From a virus: a stretch of 31,892 nt of DNA. Position 1 is the first letter of the stretch. Each line of letters begins with the position of its first letter. The translations under genes and the position numbers were made by a program. The notes under the pieces are model-generated. The model was given only the letters and a program-made list of their open reading frames with translations, searched no databases and had not been told where the DNA came from. Below are positions 23,601-28,872 of this stretch, in pieces. The stretch is from positions 1 through 31,892 of the IMG/VR virus record IMGVR_UViG_3300035172_000036. One strand, 5' to 3'.

Positions 23601-23801
23601 GAAACCTTTCTCTTTTGCTAGCCACTCAGGCATTGTGACTGTAAATTGTCCTTTTTTCGTTGATGGCTCGATTTCAATCTGGCTTTTGGGGAGCCATTCA
23701 GCGTCGTCCTTGTCTCCTGTTTCGGACACAAGAACTGCCTTTTCTGTCTCTGCGTGCTTCTCAACTAGCACGTCAATTAGATCGCTTTTGAAATTGGTCA
23801 T
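23595..23801 (-). CDS. Conserved small phage protein
   Basis: The 68 residues contain EWLPKSQIEIE and VTMPEWLAKEKGFV, a pattern I recall from small conserved proteins of rhizobial and other proteobacterial phages. Their function is not known. AAAGGAT lies five bases before the ATG at 23801; an upstream ATG at 23861 has no ribosome site and overlaps the neighbouring gene. The TGA stop is contributed by the palindrome 23588-23600. Confidence 0.6.
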   Translation of the reverse strand: MTNFKSDLIDVLVEKHAETEKAVLVSETGDKDDAEWLPKSQIEIEPSTKKGQFTVTMPEWLAKEKGFV

Positions 23802-23850
23802 TTTGCATCCTTTATCGTTTGCCGTCGATTGGTGATGGCACACTCGCTTG

Positions 23851-24078
23851 CTACTTGCCAATCTCGTCGAGTGGCCTAGACGTGTCGTGCCAATGCTGTC
23901 GCGCTTTGCTAAGCGATGGAATTGTGCTTTCAGCTTGTTGTCTCGCAGCTTCTGCTTGTTGTCTCGCAGCTTCGGTTTGACTCACACCCTGCTTGTTGTC
24001 CCCATCGGCGTTGCGCAGTAGCTCGGCCAATCGTGCAAGCAACTTCATAGCCTCGTTGTATTCATCATTCGTCAACAT
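23851..24078 (-). CDS. Hypothetical protein with AARQQAE repeat
   Basis: The 75 residues have a helical first half (DEYNEAMKLLARLAELLRNA) and a tandem seven-residue repeat AARQQAE encoded by two 21-bp copies (23933-23974). Directly before the repeat the palindrome 23975-23987 encodes VSQT. AGGGAG precedes the ATG. Related GCTTGTTGTC words occur at 23990 and 24110, so the locus may have grown by slippage. Function unknown. Confidence 0.55.
   Translation of the reverse strand: MLTNDEYNEAMKLLARLAELLRNADGDNKQGVSQTEAARQQAEAARQQAESTIPSLSKARQHWHDTSRPLDEIGK
23933..23974 (-). repeat. 21-bp tandem repeat (two copies)
   Basis: GCTTGTTGTCTCGCAGCTTC(T) occurs at 23933 and 23954, in frame and encoding AARQQAE twice on the minus strand. 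GCTTGTTGTC recurs at 23990 and 24110. Confidence 0.7.
23975..23987. repeat. 13-bp palindrome, intragenic
   Basis: GTTTGACTCACAC next to the 21-bp tandem repeat; minus strand encodes VSQT. Confidence 0.85.
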
Positions 24079-24147
24079 GATTGTCTCCCTTTTTGGCGAG
24101 CCGATTCCTGCTTGTTGTCCCCCGCCTTCGCGAGGGCAGGCCCTCCG

Positions 24148-24345
24148 CTATGTCGGCGGCGACGGCAAACAACTCTTAAGAATAAGCTCAATGCGTGCAG
24201 AATTGACTTCGCCGAACCTAATTAGGAAATAGGTTGCAGCACTTACCATGACGATATTAAGCACCAATACCCCTAGCATCAACGGTGCACTCTGCAAACC
24301 CTTTACGACATCGCTAGCAACCTGATTGATATTCATCTGAGTCAC
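24148..24345 (-). CDS. Small single-pass membrane protein, possible holin
   Basis: The 65 residues have one strong membrane segment (LMLGVLVLNIVMVSAATYFLI, about residues 21-41) between a polar N-terminus and a C-terminus with IELILKSCLPSPPT. Size and layout fit a class III-like holin or a small rhizobial-phage membrane protein. The endolysin is 1.5 kb downstream on the same strand, which is supportive but not decisive. The start is uncertain: GTG at 24345 lies in a degenerate palindrome (24334-24346) and gives MTQMN; ATG at 24336 is the alternative. Neither has a clear ribosome site. Confidence 0.5.
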   Translation of the reverse strand: MTQMNINQVASDVVKGLQSAPLMLGVLVLNIVMVSAATYFLIRFGEVNSARIELILKSCLPSPPT

Positions 24346-24371
24346 GCGCCAACCCCGCGTTTAAAAGAATG

Positions 24372-24402
24372 GCGCGGGTGTGAGTTTGACTCACACCCGC
24401 GC
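24372..24402 (-). terminator. Perfect 13-bp hairpin carrying the 13-bp palindrome, probable terminator
   Basis: Arms 24372-24384 and 24390-24402 pair fully around a five-base loop; the palindrome 24384-24396 forms the tip. On the minus strand CATTCTTTTAAA follows, a modest T-rich run. It lies after the 343-aa gene. Confidence 0.6.
24384..24396. repeat. 13-bp palindrome at a hairpin tip
   Basis: GTTTGACTCACAC inside the 13-bp hairpin 24372-24402. Confidence 0.9.
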
Positions 24403-24412
24403 AGTCGTTTAC

Positions 24413-25444
24413 CTACTCTGCGTTGCCTTCGCCCAGTGCTACGTCAATCGCGTTCGTTACGCTCGAAAACGCAATTTCCATTTCCTCAGTGATTTCGCCT
24501 TCGTATTTCTCGATTGCACTCACCAAGATTTTGCACACTGACACCACAGCGGCGTCCGGCTTAGTTGTCTTAAGCTTTTCCTCCGCTGCTTTAACCTGCC
24601 CACCCGCAATAGTCCCGGGTTTTGTGCCACGCGACCCGGGGGTTCCAGCCGCCGACGCCTTGTTATCAGCGCCGACTGTTTCACCGCCCCAAACTGCCAA
24701 GGCTTGAAACGATGGCTTTTCGTTCAACTCCACCTTGGCATTGCCTTCGCCAATCGACTTAGCTTCGTTGATGACAACACTTTCTTGTCCGAACCGCTTC
24801 TTAACGGCCGGTCCACTAATCACCATCGTGCCGAGCTTCTTATCATAATGCGCTTCCACGTCTTGGTCGATGATGGCTTGCGCGGCGCCTGCACACTTTT
24901 TCAACTGTGCAAGGAAGTTCTTAGAAAAGTTCAACTTCTGGCGATAGTCCGTTGTGTTAGCCTCAGTCTCTCCCGGCATTGGGAAAAACTCCTTAACCGC
25001 CGGCGCGGAAACCACAGTGTCGTAAGAAACGCCAGTTTTATCTGGCGCACTCGTCACCACAGTACGAAAGCCCAAAGCAATGCCGAGCAAGTTGTTAAGC
25101 TTGCCCTGCTGCTTCGGGTCACCGCTGAAAGCCAACGATAGGTCAATCGTATCGTCACCCTTTGCCGCTTTGACGATGCCCAGCGTCAACTGAGTTATCA
25201 AGTCGCGGCGTTTGGTTCCGGTGATTAAGTTTAGTTCCGATGTAATCTCGGACTTGCGCCTTTCATCGGTCGCCCATTGGGAAACAATTGACGGGCCAAG
25301 ATCGAGGCTACATGCCGATTTCTTAACCACGATTGAGCCTTGCCCAACCAAAGCAGCGGCGACTTCACCTTTGCCTTTAATCGGACCACCTTTCGCCATA
25401 ACAGGCTTGCGGGTAGGTTTTGCATTCGTTTGCGTATTGGCCAT
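24413..25444 (-). CDS. Hypothetical 343-aa early protein
   Basis: The protein begins with a basic Lys/Thr/Gly tail (NAKPTRKPVMAKGGPIKGKG), then an alpha/beta body (DLITQLTLGIVKAAKGDDTIDLSLAF; LLGIALGFRTVV; YDKKLGTMVISGP) and ends in an acidic region (YEGEITEEMEIAFSSV). I recognise no domain. It has its own promoter (25528-25556) with a 17-bp box, the palindrome 25478-25490 upstream and a perfect hairpin after it, so it appears to be an independent, probably abundant early product. AGGAG precedes the ATG. DNA-binding or host-takeover roles are possible but unproven. Confidence 0.65.
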   Translation of the reverse strand: MANTQTNAKPTRKPVMAKGGPIKGKGEVAAALVGQGSIVVKKSACSLDLGPSIVSQWATDERRKSEITSELNLITGTKRRDLITQLTLGIVKAAKGDDTIDLSLAFSGDPKQQGKLNNLLGIALGFRTVVTSAPDKTGVSYDTVVSAPAVKEFFPMPGETEANTTDYRQKLNFSKNFLAQLKKCAGAAQAIIDQDVEAHYDKKLGTMVISGPAVKKRFGQESVVINEAKSIGEGNAKVELNEKPSFQALAVWGGETVGADNKASAAGTPGSRGTKPGTIAGGQVKAAEEKLKTTKPDAAVVSVCKILVSAIEKYEGEITEEMEIAFSSVTNAIDVALGEGNAE

Positions 25445-25477
25445 TGTGTCGTCTCCTACTTAGTGTGGTTTGGCTCA

Positions 25478-25490
25478 GTGTGAGTCAAAC
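25478..25490. repeat. 13-bp palindrome, promoter leader
   Basis: GTGTGAGTCAAAC between the 25528 promoter and the 343-aa gene, so in its 5' leader. Confidence 0.9.
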
Positions 25491-25527
25491 TCACATTTCA
25501 CCGTGACCGAATAGCCACAGTGTTGCA

Positions 25528-25556
25528 ATTATGCCACATATATCACAGTATATCAA
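25528..25556 (-). promoter_or_regulatory. Promoter for the 343-aa early gene
   Basis: Minus-strand TTGATA (25556-25551), a 17-base spacer and CATAAT (25533-25528), each five of six consensus bases. The spacer holds GTGATATAT, a word also found in the 23.3 kb promoter. The 17-bp box 25557-25573 touches the -35 element, centred about -44. Confidence 0.7.
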
Positions 25557-25573
25557 TGTGACATATTGTCGCA
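25557..25573. promoter_or_regulatory. 17-bp box (RegR/ActR-type)
   Basis: TGTGACATATTGTCGCA, one base from a perfect palindrome and one from the RegR box. Directly abuts the -35 of promoter 25528-25556. Confidence 0.55.
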
Positions 25574-25574
25574 C

Positions 25575-25591
25575 CCTTGTCAGTGACAAGG
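25575..25591. other. 17-bp perfect palindrome CCTTGTCAGTGACAAGG
   Basis: A perfect palindrome one base from the 17-bp box 25557-25573, upstream of the 343-aa gene promoter. A second operator is possible. The following 25595-25631 holds a 13-bp stem with one mismatch. Confidence 0.45.
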
Positions 25592-25594
25592 CCA

Positions 25595-25631
25595 AGTGGC
25601 ACAATGCTTACTCTCGCTGCATTATGCCACT
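25595..25631. other. Imperfect hairpin before the 343-aa gene promoter
   Basis: Arms 25595-25607 and 25619-25631 pair with one mismatch around an eleven-base loop. It lies just after the 25720 stop and could end that gene's message, though no T-run follows. The stretch 25632-25719 shows nothing clear. Confidence 0.4.
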
Positions 25632-25719
25632 CAGTCTTATCGCTTTCGCTTGATACAGAACGATAGGCAAAGCCTACCAATCCATACAAAGCGTATTCCG
25701 CCGATCTTACGGGTTTTAA

Positions 25720-25944
25720 TCATCCCTCCACCTTGAGCCATTTGCCGTCAGGCTGGCGTTTGTACTTCTGCCCTAAGCCTTGGCCGATACCCTTACCAAT
25801 GCGCCTATGTGTCTTAGGCGTCATTATGGCCCAAGGTCCGAGCGTTGTCGCACCATCGATGAATACATCTTCGATAGTGTCGCCAACGTCGTCTTTCGGA
25901 CCAACGTCACCCGTCCAATAGCGTTTTGCTTCTTTCGCTTGCAT
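25720..25944 (-). CDS. Small conserved hypothetical protein
   Basis: The 74 residues read YWTGDVGPKDDVGD ... TTLGPWAIMTPKTHRR ... GQKYKRQPDGKWLKVEG. I remember this pattern from unnamed proteins of rhizobial phages and their hosts. The start is the ATG at 25944, eight bases after GGAGG; the ATG at 25959 would place that ribosome site inside the gene. A 14-bp perfect hairpin (25967-25999) separates it from the secreted-protein gene. Function unknown. Confidence 0.6.
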   Translation of the reverse strand: MQAKEAKRYWTGDVGPKDDVGDTIEDVFIDGATTLGPWAIMTPKTHRRIGKGIGQGLGQKYKRQPDGKWLKVEG

Positions 25945-25966
25945 TGCCTTAACCTCCATTGGAAAG

Positions 25967-25999
25967 AGCCAAGGCAGTGTAACTCACACTGCCTTGGCT
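25967..25999 (-). terminator. Perfect 14-bp hairpin with near-palindrome tip
   Basis: Arms 25967-25980 and 25986-25999 are fully complementary; the tip GTGTAACTCACAC (25977-25989) is one base from the 13-bp motif. On the minus strand CTCTTTCC follows. It lies between the secreted-protein stop and the next gene. Confidence 0.5.
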
Positions 26000-26007
26000 T
26001 GCCTACG

Positions 26008-26400
26008 TTAGCCGCAATTCGCCTCGCAATCGTCGAAAAACTTCTTTCGACCCTTTGCGATCTTCGTTGCGTTTCCAATGTCGTCAACTTCACCGCGCCA
26101 ATCGGGGTGCTCTCCGATGTAACCCTTCAAAGCATCGTCATTGCGCGTCTTGCCCTTCATGCCGCAGTGTTCGTGCATGTAATTGACCCATGCTGCACGA
26201 TCTTTCGCCATGCCGGGATTAGCAATCTTAGCCATGCGCCATTCATACCCGCACAAAGCTTGCTTGCTAGGACCGCCTGACACCGTGGACTTGGAAGTAG
26301 TGCCTTCCTTGTCCCAGGTGCTCTGGAAGTCTTGGCCGAACGCTGCAAACCCGTACAGGGTAGAAATAGCGATAGCAGCACCAAATAGAAACTTAGACAT
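26008..26400 (-). CDS. Secreted cysteine-containing protein
   Basis: The 130 residues open with a signal peptide (MSKFLFGAAIAISTLYGFAAFGQ, likely cleaved near AFG-Q). The mature part is hydrophilic with four cysteines (LCGYEWRM, HEHCGMKG, DDCEANCG) that could form two disulfides in the periplasm. No family recognised. GAGG stands five bases before the ATG, favouring it over an ATG at 26427. The gene is bracketed by perfect hairpins at 26432-26472 and 25967-25999. An early secreted phage protein may act on the host envelope, for example in superinfection exclusion; this is inference. Confidence 0.6.
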   Translation of the reverse strand: MSKFLFGAAIAISTLYGFAAFGQDFQSTWDKEGTTSKSTVSGGPSKQALCGYEWRMAKIANPGMAKDRAAWVNYMHEHCGMKGKTRNDDALKGYIGEHPDWRGEVDDIGNATKIAKGRKKFFDDCEANCG

Positions 26401-26431
26401 GTTCGCCTCTTTCGTCTTATCGGGCATGATT

Positions 26432-26472
26432 GCCCCTTATGCCGTGCTGTATCGATGCACGGCATAAGGGGC
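26432..26472 (-). other. Perfect 16-bp hairpin upstream of the secreted-protein gene
   Basis: Arms 26432-26447 and 26457-26472 pair at every base around a nine-base loop that contains ATCGAT. No T-run follows on the minus strand, so it may be a 5' stability element or a processing site rather than a terminator. Confidence 0.6.
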
Positions 26473-26583
26473 GACCAATACCCAATACGCTCTAATCTGA
26501 GTGCGCGCTTTCCCGTTCATACGTTAGGGCGCGAACCCCTTGCAGAAATCCATCAGTGCGTCACCTCGCTTTCCGTTAAAACC

Positions 26584-26612
26584 AACATAGCACGTCCTAG
26601 GCACCATGCAAC
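26584..26612 (-). promoter_or_regulatory. Weak candidate promoter for the secreted-protein gene
   Basis: Minus-strand GTTGCA, 17 bases, TATGTT (26589-26584). The match is poor, but a 17-bp box (26632-26648) lies at about -63, the same place as at the other promoters, as if this promoter needed an activator. Confidence 0.3.
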
Positions 26613-26618
26613 ACCTAA

Positions 26619-26631
26619 GTTTGACTCACAC
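26619..26631. repeat. 13-bp palindrome abutting a 17-bp box
   Basis: GTTTGACTCACAC directly followed by the 17-bp box 26632-26648. Confidence 0.9.
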
Positions 26632-26648
26632 TGCGACAGGGCGCCGCA
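26632..26648. promoter_or_regulatory. 17-bp box, weaker copy
   Basis: TGCGACAGGGCGCCGCA keeps TGCGAC-N5-GNCGCA but has a GC-rich centre. It abuts the 13-bp palindrome 26619-26631, mirroring the arrangement at 28826-28855. Confidence 0.45.
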
Positions 26649-27200
26649 CCTCGATCCTAGTAATAGGACTAGCGCAGGTATTAATTCCTCCTATCGAGAC
26701 TCACGAGTCGCGAGAAAGCCCTATAGGGCAGTTAAACCCTACCTATCTACCTAGGCTGTGTCCTGCGCCGATAGGCACGGAAACATCCTACGATAGTCCT
26801 GCCTATACCTGCACATAGTCCTATAGGGATTGAGTCACACCATGGGCTATCTATGTGATTATAGTCCTAACGTTTTGGTAGGCACGTGCCGCGAACGGAG
26901 CGGAATAGGCCTATAAAATGGCCTCAAATTTTAGGAATAAAATCCTTTCAAAACCACAAAATCACCGCAGTTTGACTCATTTCTAGGAATCAAATCCTAA
27001 AATACAACCATTGCGCGCAGTTTTTGCGGTAAGTTTCTCCGATAGGCCTATTCCGTAGGCACCGTCCGCCCCCTTTTCCAAAGAGGGGGACTGTATTCCT
27101 AGGCCCCGAGTGCGGGCGAGCGAAGCGAGGTGCGCTGTCCGTGGAATTGCTATTGGGTGGAATTGCTATTGGCACGAAAAACGAAGTGAGTTTGAGTCGA

Positions 27201-27213
27201 GTTTGAGTCAAAC
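27201..27213. repeat. 13-bp palindrome in the gene-free region
   Basis: GTTTGAGTCAAAC, preceded by a partial copy at 27190 and followed by TGCG, the first bases of a 17-bp box. Confidence 0.9.
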
Positions 27214-27284
27214 TGCGTAGGAGCAATCATATAAACGCCGTAGGCGCGATCCTATAACGGCGTAGGAACGAGCCGATAAAACAA

Positions 27285-27331
27285 AAGCCGGAGCTACTAC
27301 CGTGCCTTACGGCGGGGAGTAGCTCCGGCTT
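27285..27331 (-). terminator. Intrinsic terminator of the leftward unit
   Basis: A perfect 14-bp stem (27285-27298 with 27318-27331) encloses a smaller CCGT/ACGG stem. On the minus strand it is followed by TTTTGTTTTA. It lies about 85 bases after the membrane-protein stop at 27416. Confidence 0.8.
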
Positions 27332-27415
27332 GAACATGTCGAGGTAAAGAAGGAGAGGTTAAATGCCTTTTACTCTCTCGTTCCGGTTGGGTTATACCTT
27401 GCGGTTTCTCTCGTC

Positions 27416-27643
27416 TTAGCGGGGAAAGAGTAGTATTCCCATTATTAATACGAGTATGACTGCAACGAAAGATTCAAGTGATGCTATTAAACCGCTGGTG
27501 TAATAATAATAAAGTATCATGCTGACGCCGATAAAAACTAGTATGATGTCAATGATACGAATGTCGTAAATTAGTGGGATGTTTACGAAGTCATCGAACG
27601 CATCCCGAAGTTTAATTAAAAACAACGGGATGCGAATTTTCAT
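27416..27643 (-). CDS. Small membrane protein with two transmembrane segments
   Basis: The 75 residues contain two hydrophobic segments (DIILVFIGVSMILYYYY and FVAVILVLIMGILLF) with a short loop between and a charged N-terminus (MKIRIPLFLIKLRDAFDDF). It could be a holin, a superinfection factor or a membrane partner of the secreted protein encoded just upstream. There is no Shine-Dalgarno sequence: the palindrome 27647-27659 ends three bases before the ATG. A terminator (27285-27331) follows. Confidence 0.6.
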   Translation of the reverse strand: MKIRIPLFLIKLRDAFDDFVNIPLIYDIRIIDIILVFIGVSMILYYYYTSGLIASLESFVAVILVLIMGILLFPR

Positions 27644-27646
27644 TTG

Positions 27647-27659
27647 GTGTGACTCAAAC
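27647..27659. repeat. 13-bp palindrome before an SD-less start
   Basis: GTGTGACTCAAAC between two genes, three bases before the ATG at 27643 (minus strand). Confidence 0.9.
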
Positions 27660-28420
27660 TATGCGACGTTGAGACGCTTGCGACGCTTCCAGTTAAGACC
27701 GATCATACCGAAACAAGCTGCGATGATGCCGGGGATTCCTGCACCAACGATTGGTCCGGGTACTGCTACTGCCGTTTGTGAGAAGAAGACAAAGCTGTCC
27801 GCTCCATCGTTAGTTGTCATGCAACCAGGACCATTGAAAGTCTGAGCGCCATCGACGCCACAGCCAAGGATAGCACTAAGTCCGACTGTGAAGTTGTCTG
27901 AGCCTGCCATTGCTCGAATGGTATTGAACTCGGCACGTTGTATAGCGTCGAGTTCGAAATCGAAGATAGCATTGCCATTGCCTTGTTGTAGGGCAAGGAT
28001 TGCCGCTGAGAAGTTAAGCGGGTTCGCTAAGCTAAAAGAGCCAAGTGCAGTTCCAGAGCCATTCCAAATGGTAAGCCGCATGGCGTCGAGTGTGATGCCG
28101 GTGCCACCAGTTTGGTTTGAGTTGAACCCGATCCCGACATTGAATCCGGTGTTCCAGTTTAGTGAGCCCAGAGTAGGGGTGCCACCTTTGTCGGCTCCGC
28201 TGATGGCTTCGTCTTGTAGAACGTTACCGAACAGATGGGCGCCGAATTCGATGCCGTTGTTTTGGAGAGTCAAGGCTCGGTTGACGTTACCGAATCCTGA
28301 TGCACCGACATCGACGAACGAGCCTAGTATGTCGCCTGCTCCGAACAGGATAATGTCAGCCTTAACTGGCTCCCCCGCGAGAGCAAGTAGAGCTGCAGTA
28401 GTAAGAAGTAGCTTCTTCAT
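27659..28420 (-). CDS. Secreted surface protein with PEP-CTERM-like sorting tail
   Basis: The 253 residues begin with a signal peptide (MKKLLLTTAALLALAGEPVKA), then a beta-rich Gly/Asn/Thr body typical of exported surface proteins, and end with VPGPIVGAGIPG (220-231), a hydrophobic stretch and the basic KRRKRLNVA. This tripartite end is the layout of PEP-CTERM-type sorting signals; the P-G-P-I-x-G-A-G form occurs on many rhizobial secreted proteins. The phage thus seems to encode a protein dressed for the host's own export and sorting route. It is the first gene from the minus promoter near 28670. AGGAA precedes the ATG. Confidence 0.65.
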   Translation of the reverse strand: MKKLLLTTAALLALAGEPVKADIILFGAGDILGSFVDVGASGFGNVNRALTLQNNGIEFGAHLFGNVLQDEAISGADKGGTPTLGSLNWNTGFNVGIGFNSNQTGGTGITLDAMRLTIWNGSGTALGSFSLANPLNFSAAILALQQGNGNAIFDFELDAIQRAEFNTIRAMAGSDNFTVGLSAILGCGVDGAQTFNGPGCMTTNDGADSFVFFSQTAVAVPGPIVGAGIPGIIAACFGMIGLNWKRRKRLNVA

Positions 28421-28459
28421 TTGATTTAGTTCCTATGTAGAGATAGTTGCGGTTTGAGA

Positions 28460-28472
28460 GTTTGAGTCAAAC
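28460..28472. repeat. 13-bp palindrome, leader of the sorting-tag gene
   Basis: GTTTGAGTCAAAC 40 bases upstream of the ATG at 28420. Confidence 0.9.
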
Positions 28473-28545
28473 TGTTCGCCTGTATCGTCTGTGATTTACT
28501 GAGTTGGCGCCTCCTGGATTAGTGTGGGGGGGATGTTCGTTATGG

Positions 28546-28558
28546 GTTTGACTCACAC
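28546..28558. repeat. 13-bp palindrome, divergent region
   Basis: GTTTGACTCACAC, 16 bases from the minus-strand LexA-like box. Confidence 0.9.
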
Positions 28559-28573
28559 GTAAAAAATTAAAAA

Positions 28574-28588
28574 GAACAAAACGTGAAC
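28574..28588 (-). promoter_or_regulatory. LexA-like box GTTC-N7-GTTC (minus strand)
   Basis: The minus strand reads GTTCACGTTTTGTTC, identical to the copy at 28780. It lies about 80 bases downstream of the predicted leftward transcription start. Confidence 0.6.
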
Positions 28589-28669
28589 GGGAATGTCTCG
28601 CCGGGCGTGATGTTGACTTACTGGTATCCCCTTGGGGCTACGCCGATAACAGATATCACATTAGTCAAT

Positions 28670-28698
28670 AGTATCCCATATAATACAAGACTTGTCAA
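28670..28698 (-). promoter_or_regulatory. Promoter for the leftward unit 28420-27416
   Basis: On the minus strand TTGACA (28698-28693) is followed after 17 bases by GATACT (28675-28670; four of six consensus bases). Transcription would begin near 28663, read the sorting-tag protein and membrane protein genes, and stop at the terminator 27285-27331. A 17-bp box is centred about 59 bases upstream of the start. Confidence 0.6.
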
Positions 28699-28713
28699 GT
28701 GTTATTTTCTACC

Positions 28714-28730
28714 TGCGACGATATGCCGCA
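28714..28730. promoter_or_regulatory. 17-bp box (RegR/ActR-type)
   Basis: TGCGACGATATGCCGCA fits GCGNC-N5-GNCGC. Centred near -59 of the leftward promoter 28670-28698. Confidence 0.55.
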
Positions 28731-28751
28731 CCCTTACAAGTTTTTCAAGCT

Positions 28752-28769
28752 CTCTCCGGCTTCGGAGAG
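28752..28769. other. Small inverted repeat in the divergent promoter region
   Basis: CTCTCCG (28752-28758), four-base loop, CGGAGAG (28763-28769). It lies between the leftward promoter's 17-bp box and the tandem LexA-like boxes. Confidence 0.4.
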
Positions 28770-28779
28770 CTTCGTCGCG

Positions 28780-28794
28780 GTTCACGTTTTGTTC
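28780..28794 (+). promoter_or_regulatory. LexA-like box GTTC-N7-GTTC
   Basis: GTTCACGTTTTGTTC is an exact GTTC-N7-GTTC direct repeat, the alphaproteobacterial LexA site. It lies between the two divergent promoters. Confidence 0.6.
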
Positions 28795-28797
28795 TAT

Positions 28798-28812
28798 GTT
28801 CACGTTCTGTTC
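28798..28812 (+). promoter_or_regulatory. LexA-like box GTTC-N7-GTTC
   Basis: GTTCACGTTCTGTTC, 18 bases after the previous copy and differing from it by one base, so the pair is a tandem. Confidence 0.6.
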
Positions 28813-28825
28813 ACGGTGTATATCA

Positions 28826-28842
28826 TGCGACAATATGTCGCA
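28826..28842. promoter_or_regulatory. 17-bp box, perfect palindrome (RegR/ActR-type)
   Basis: TGCGACAATATGTCGCA is perfectly palindromic about one central base. It fits GCGNC-N5-GNCGC and differs by one base from the rhizobial RegR box. Centred near -74 of the late promoter. Abuts the 13-bp palindrome 28843-28855 with no base between. Confidence 0.6.
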
Positions 28843-28855
28843 GTTTGACTCATAC
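28843..28855. repeat. 13-bp palindrome abutting a 17-bp box
   Basis: GTTTGACTCATAC directly after the perfect 17-bp box, 18 bases before the late -35. Confidence 0.9.
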
Positions 28856-28872
28856 TTTTAGGAATAAATAGC

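Larger units (their letters stand above)
26473..27284. other. Gene-free region rich in CCTA/TAGG words
   Basis: About 800 bases with no believable gene. CCTA or TAGG occurs more than 25 times, often as small palindromes (CCCTATAGGG, ATAGGCCTAT, CCTAGG). CGGAATAGGCCTAT (26901-26914) is repeated inverted at 27042-27055, and AGGAAT(A/C)AAATCCT directly at 26933 and 26985. GTAGGCAC recurs as well. Degenerate 13-bp sites lie at 26828, 26970 and 27190. It may be a replication origin or control region. Confidence 0.5.
28421..28872. promoter_or_regulatory. Divergent control region between early and late units
   Basis: This gap holds the leftward promoter, three LexA-like boxes, two 17-bp boxes and three 13-bp palindromes (28460, 28546, 28843). 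A 92-codon + strand ORF over it has no ribosome site and is taken as chance. Confidence 0.7.

Noticed and set aside
24148-24345. Firm holin assignment
   Set aside because: One hydrophobic segment and distance to the endolysin are not enough; the two-segment proteins at 27416 and 30520 are equally possible.
26455-26754. 99-codon + strand ORF
   Set aside because: Overlaps the 26432-26472 hairpin arm, runs through a 13-bp site and a 17-bp box, has no ribosome site, and no transcription is expected from that strand.
26990-27226. 78-codon minus-strand ORF in the gene-free region
   Set aside because: Made of repeat-rich sequence with no ribosome site and an unlikely composition.
28583-28861. 92-codon + strand ORF in the divergent region
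   Set aside because: No ribosome site; it runs through promoters and operator-like boxes; its residues do not look like a folded protein.
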